The position numbers were made by a program, and so were the translations under genes. DNA of 64,000 bases from Thermoanaerobaculia bacterium (GTDB lineage: Bacteria > Acidobacteriota > Thermoanaerobaculia > Multivoradales > Multivoraceae). Under the pieces are notes generated by a model, which was not told the DNA's origin, ran no database searches, and worked only from the letters and a program-made list of their open reading frames with translations. Location: NCBI GenBank assembly GCA_022822365.1, contig JAJEBV010000016.1:186001-250000 (forward strand). Reading direction: 5' to 3'. Positions within the stretch are counted from its first letter, which is position 1. Every line of letters begins with the position of its first letter. Below are positions 63,949 through 64,000 of this stretch, one piece after another.

Positions 63949-64000
63949 GCGGGCACCCGCTGGAGGTCGTCGCGCAGCGTTACGATTGCTCGGCGGGGCC

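Overview
The window is a very GC-rich, gene-dense bacterial chromosome segment. I found no rRNA, tRNA, CRISPR array, phage or intact insertion sequence. A TonB-dependent receptor with outer-membrane partners, many lipoproteins and secreted hydrolases, PQQ dehydrogenases, CaiB-type CoA transferases, a fused indolepyruvate oxidoreductase, a DUF6152 protein and several proteins with PDLQG/YACHEGN motifs indicate a Gram-negative heterotroph. The best guess is Acidobacteriota or a similar marine or host-associated lineage. That placement rests on gene content only.

Layout. 0-6.4 kb: an ABC permease fused to a CPBP protease, a degenerate rhomboid, a Phd/VapC pair, an HD hydrolase, a small DUF2283 pair and ispG. 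6.4-16.9 kb: a membrane sulfatase-like protein, an M20 peptidase, a DUF3604 lipoprotein, the first PDLQG/YACHEGN protein, a VOC protein and a fused double CoA transferase. 17-28 kb: a Fic protein, an SDR remnant with its catalytic core deleted, a eukaryotic-type methylenetetrahydrofolate reductase, a flap-type exonuclease, a serine hydrolase, a second fused CoA transferase, an esterase and an amidase. 28-36.7 kb: a NoeA-like methyltransferase with a small envelope protein, an AbrB/VapC pair, an SDR, an enoyl-CoA hydratase, the fused indolepyruvate oxidoreductase and a thioredoxin-fold protein. 36.8-49.8 kb: a PQQ dehydrogenase, an acyl-CoA dehydrogenase, a DUF4399 lipoprotein, a CehA-type hydrolase, a small NTPase, a nitronate monooxygenase, a DUF5671 protein, a RraA-like protein, a Tat-exported amidase and a PhoD-like phosphatase. 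49.8-54.5 kb: a TonB receptor operon. 54.7-63.9 kb: DUF6152, an AAA+ ATPase behind a long perfect hairpin, three more PDLQG/YACHEGN proteins, a PQQ/cytochrome c dehydrogenase, an NAD-dependent epimerase-like protein and an AhpD-like gene.

The strongest discovery is the last gene. The ORF track shows it as two ORFs, but they are one frame interrupted by a single TGA. The TGA falls where the second cysteine of the AhpD motif E-x11-C-x2-C-x3-H is expected, and a SECIS-like hairpin begins 17 nt downstream. It is most simply a selenoprotein with a C-F-Y-U centre, translationally coupled to a PDLQG/YACHEGN protein.

Other notable signals are a 25-bp dispersed palindromic element in eight copies, three of them inside genes and read in two frames; a two-domain eukaryote-like MTHFR; two CoA-transferase fusions whose N-terminal halves seem to lack the catalytic Asp; and a recurrent TANNNT box 6-10 nt before many start codons that lack a Shine-Dalgarno sequence, suggesting widespread leaderless transcription.
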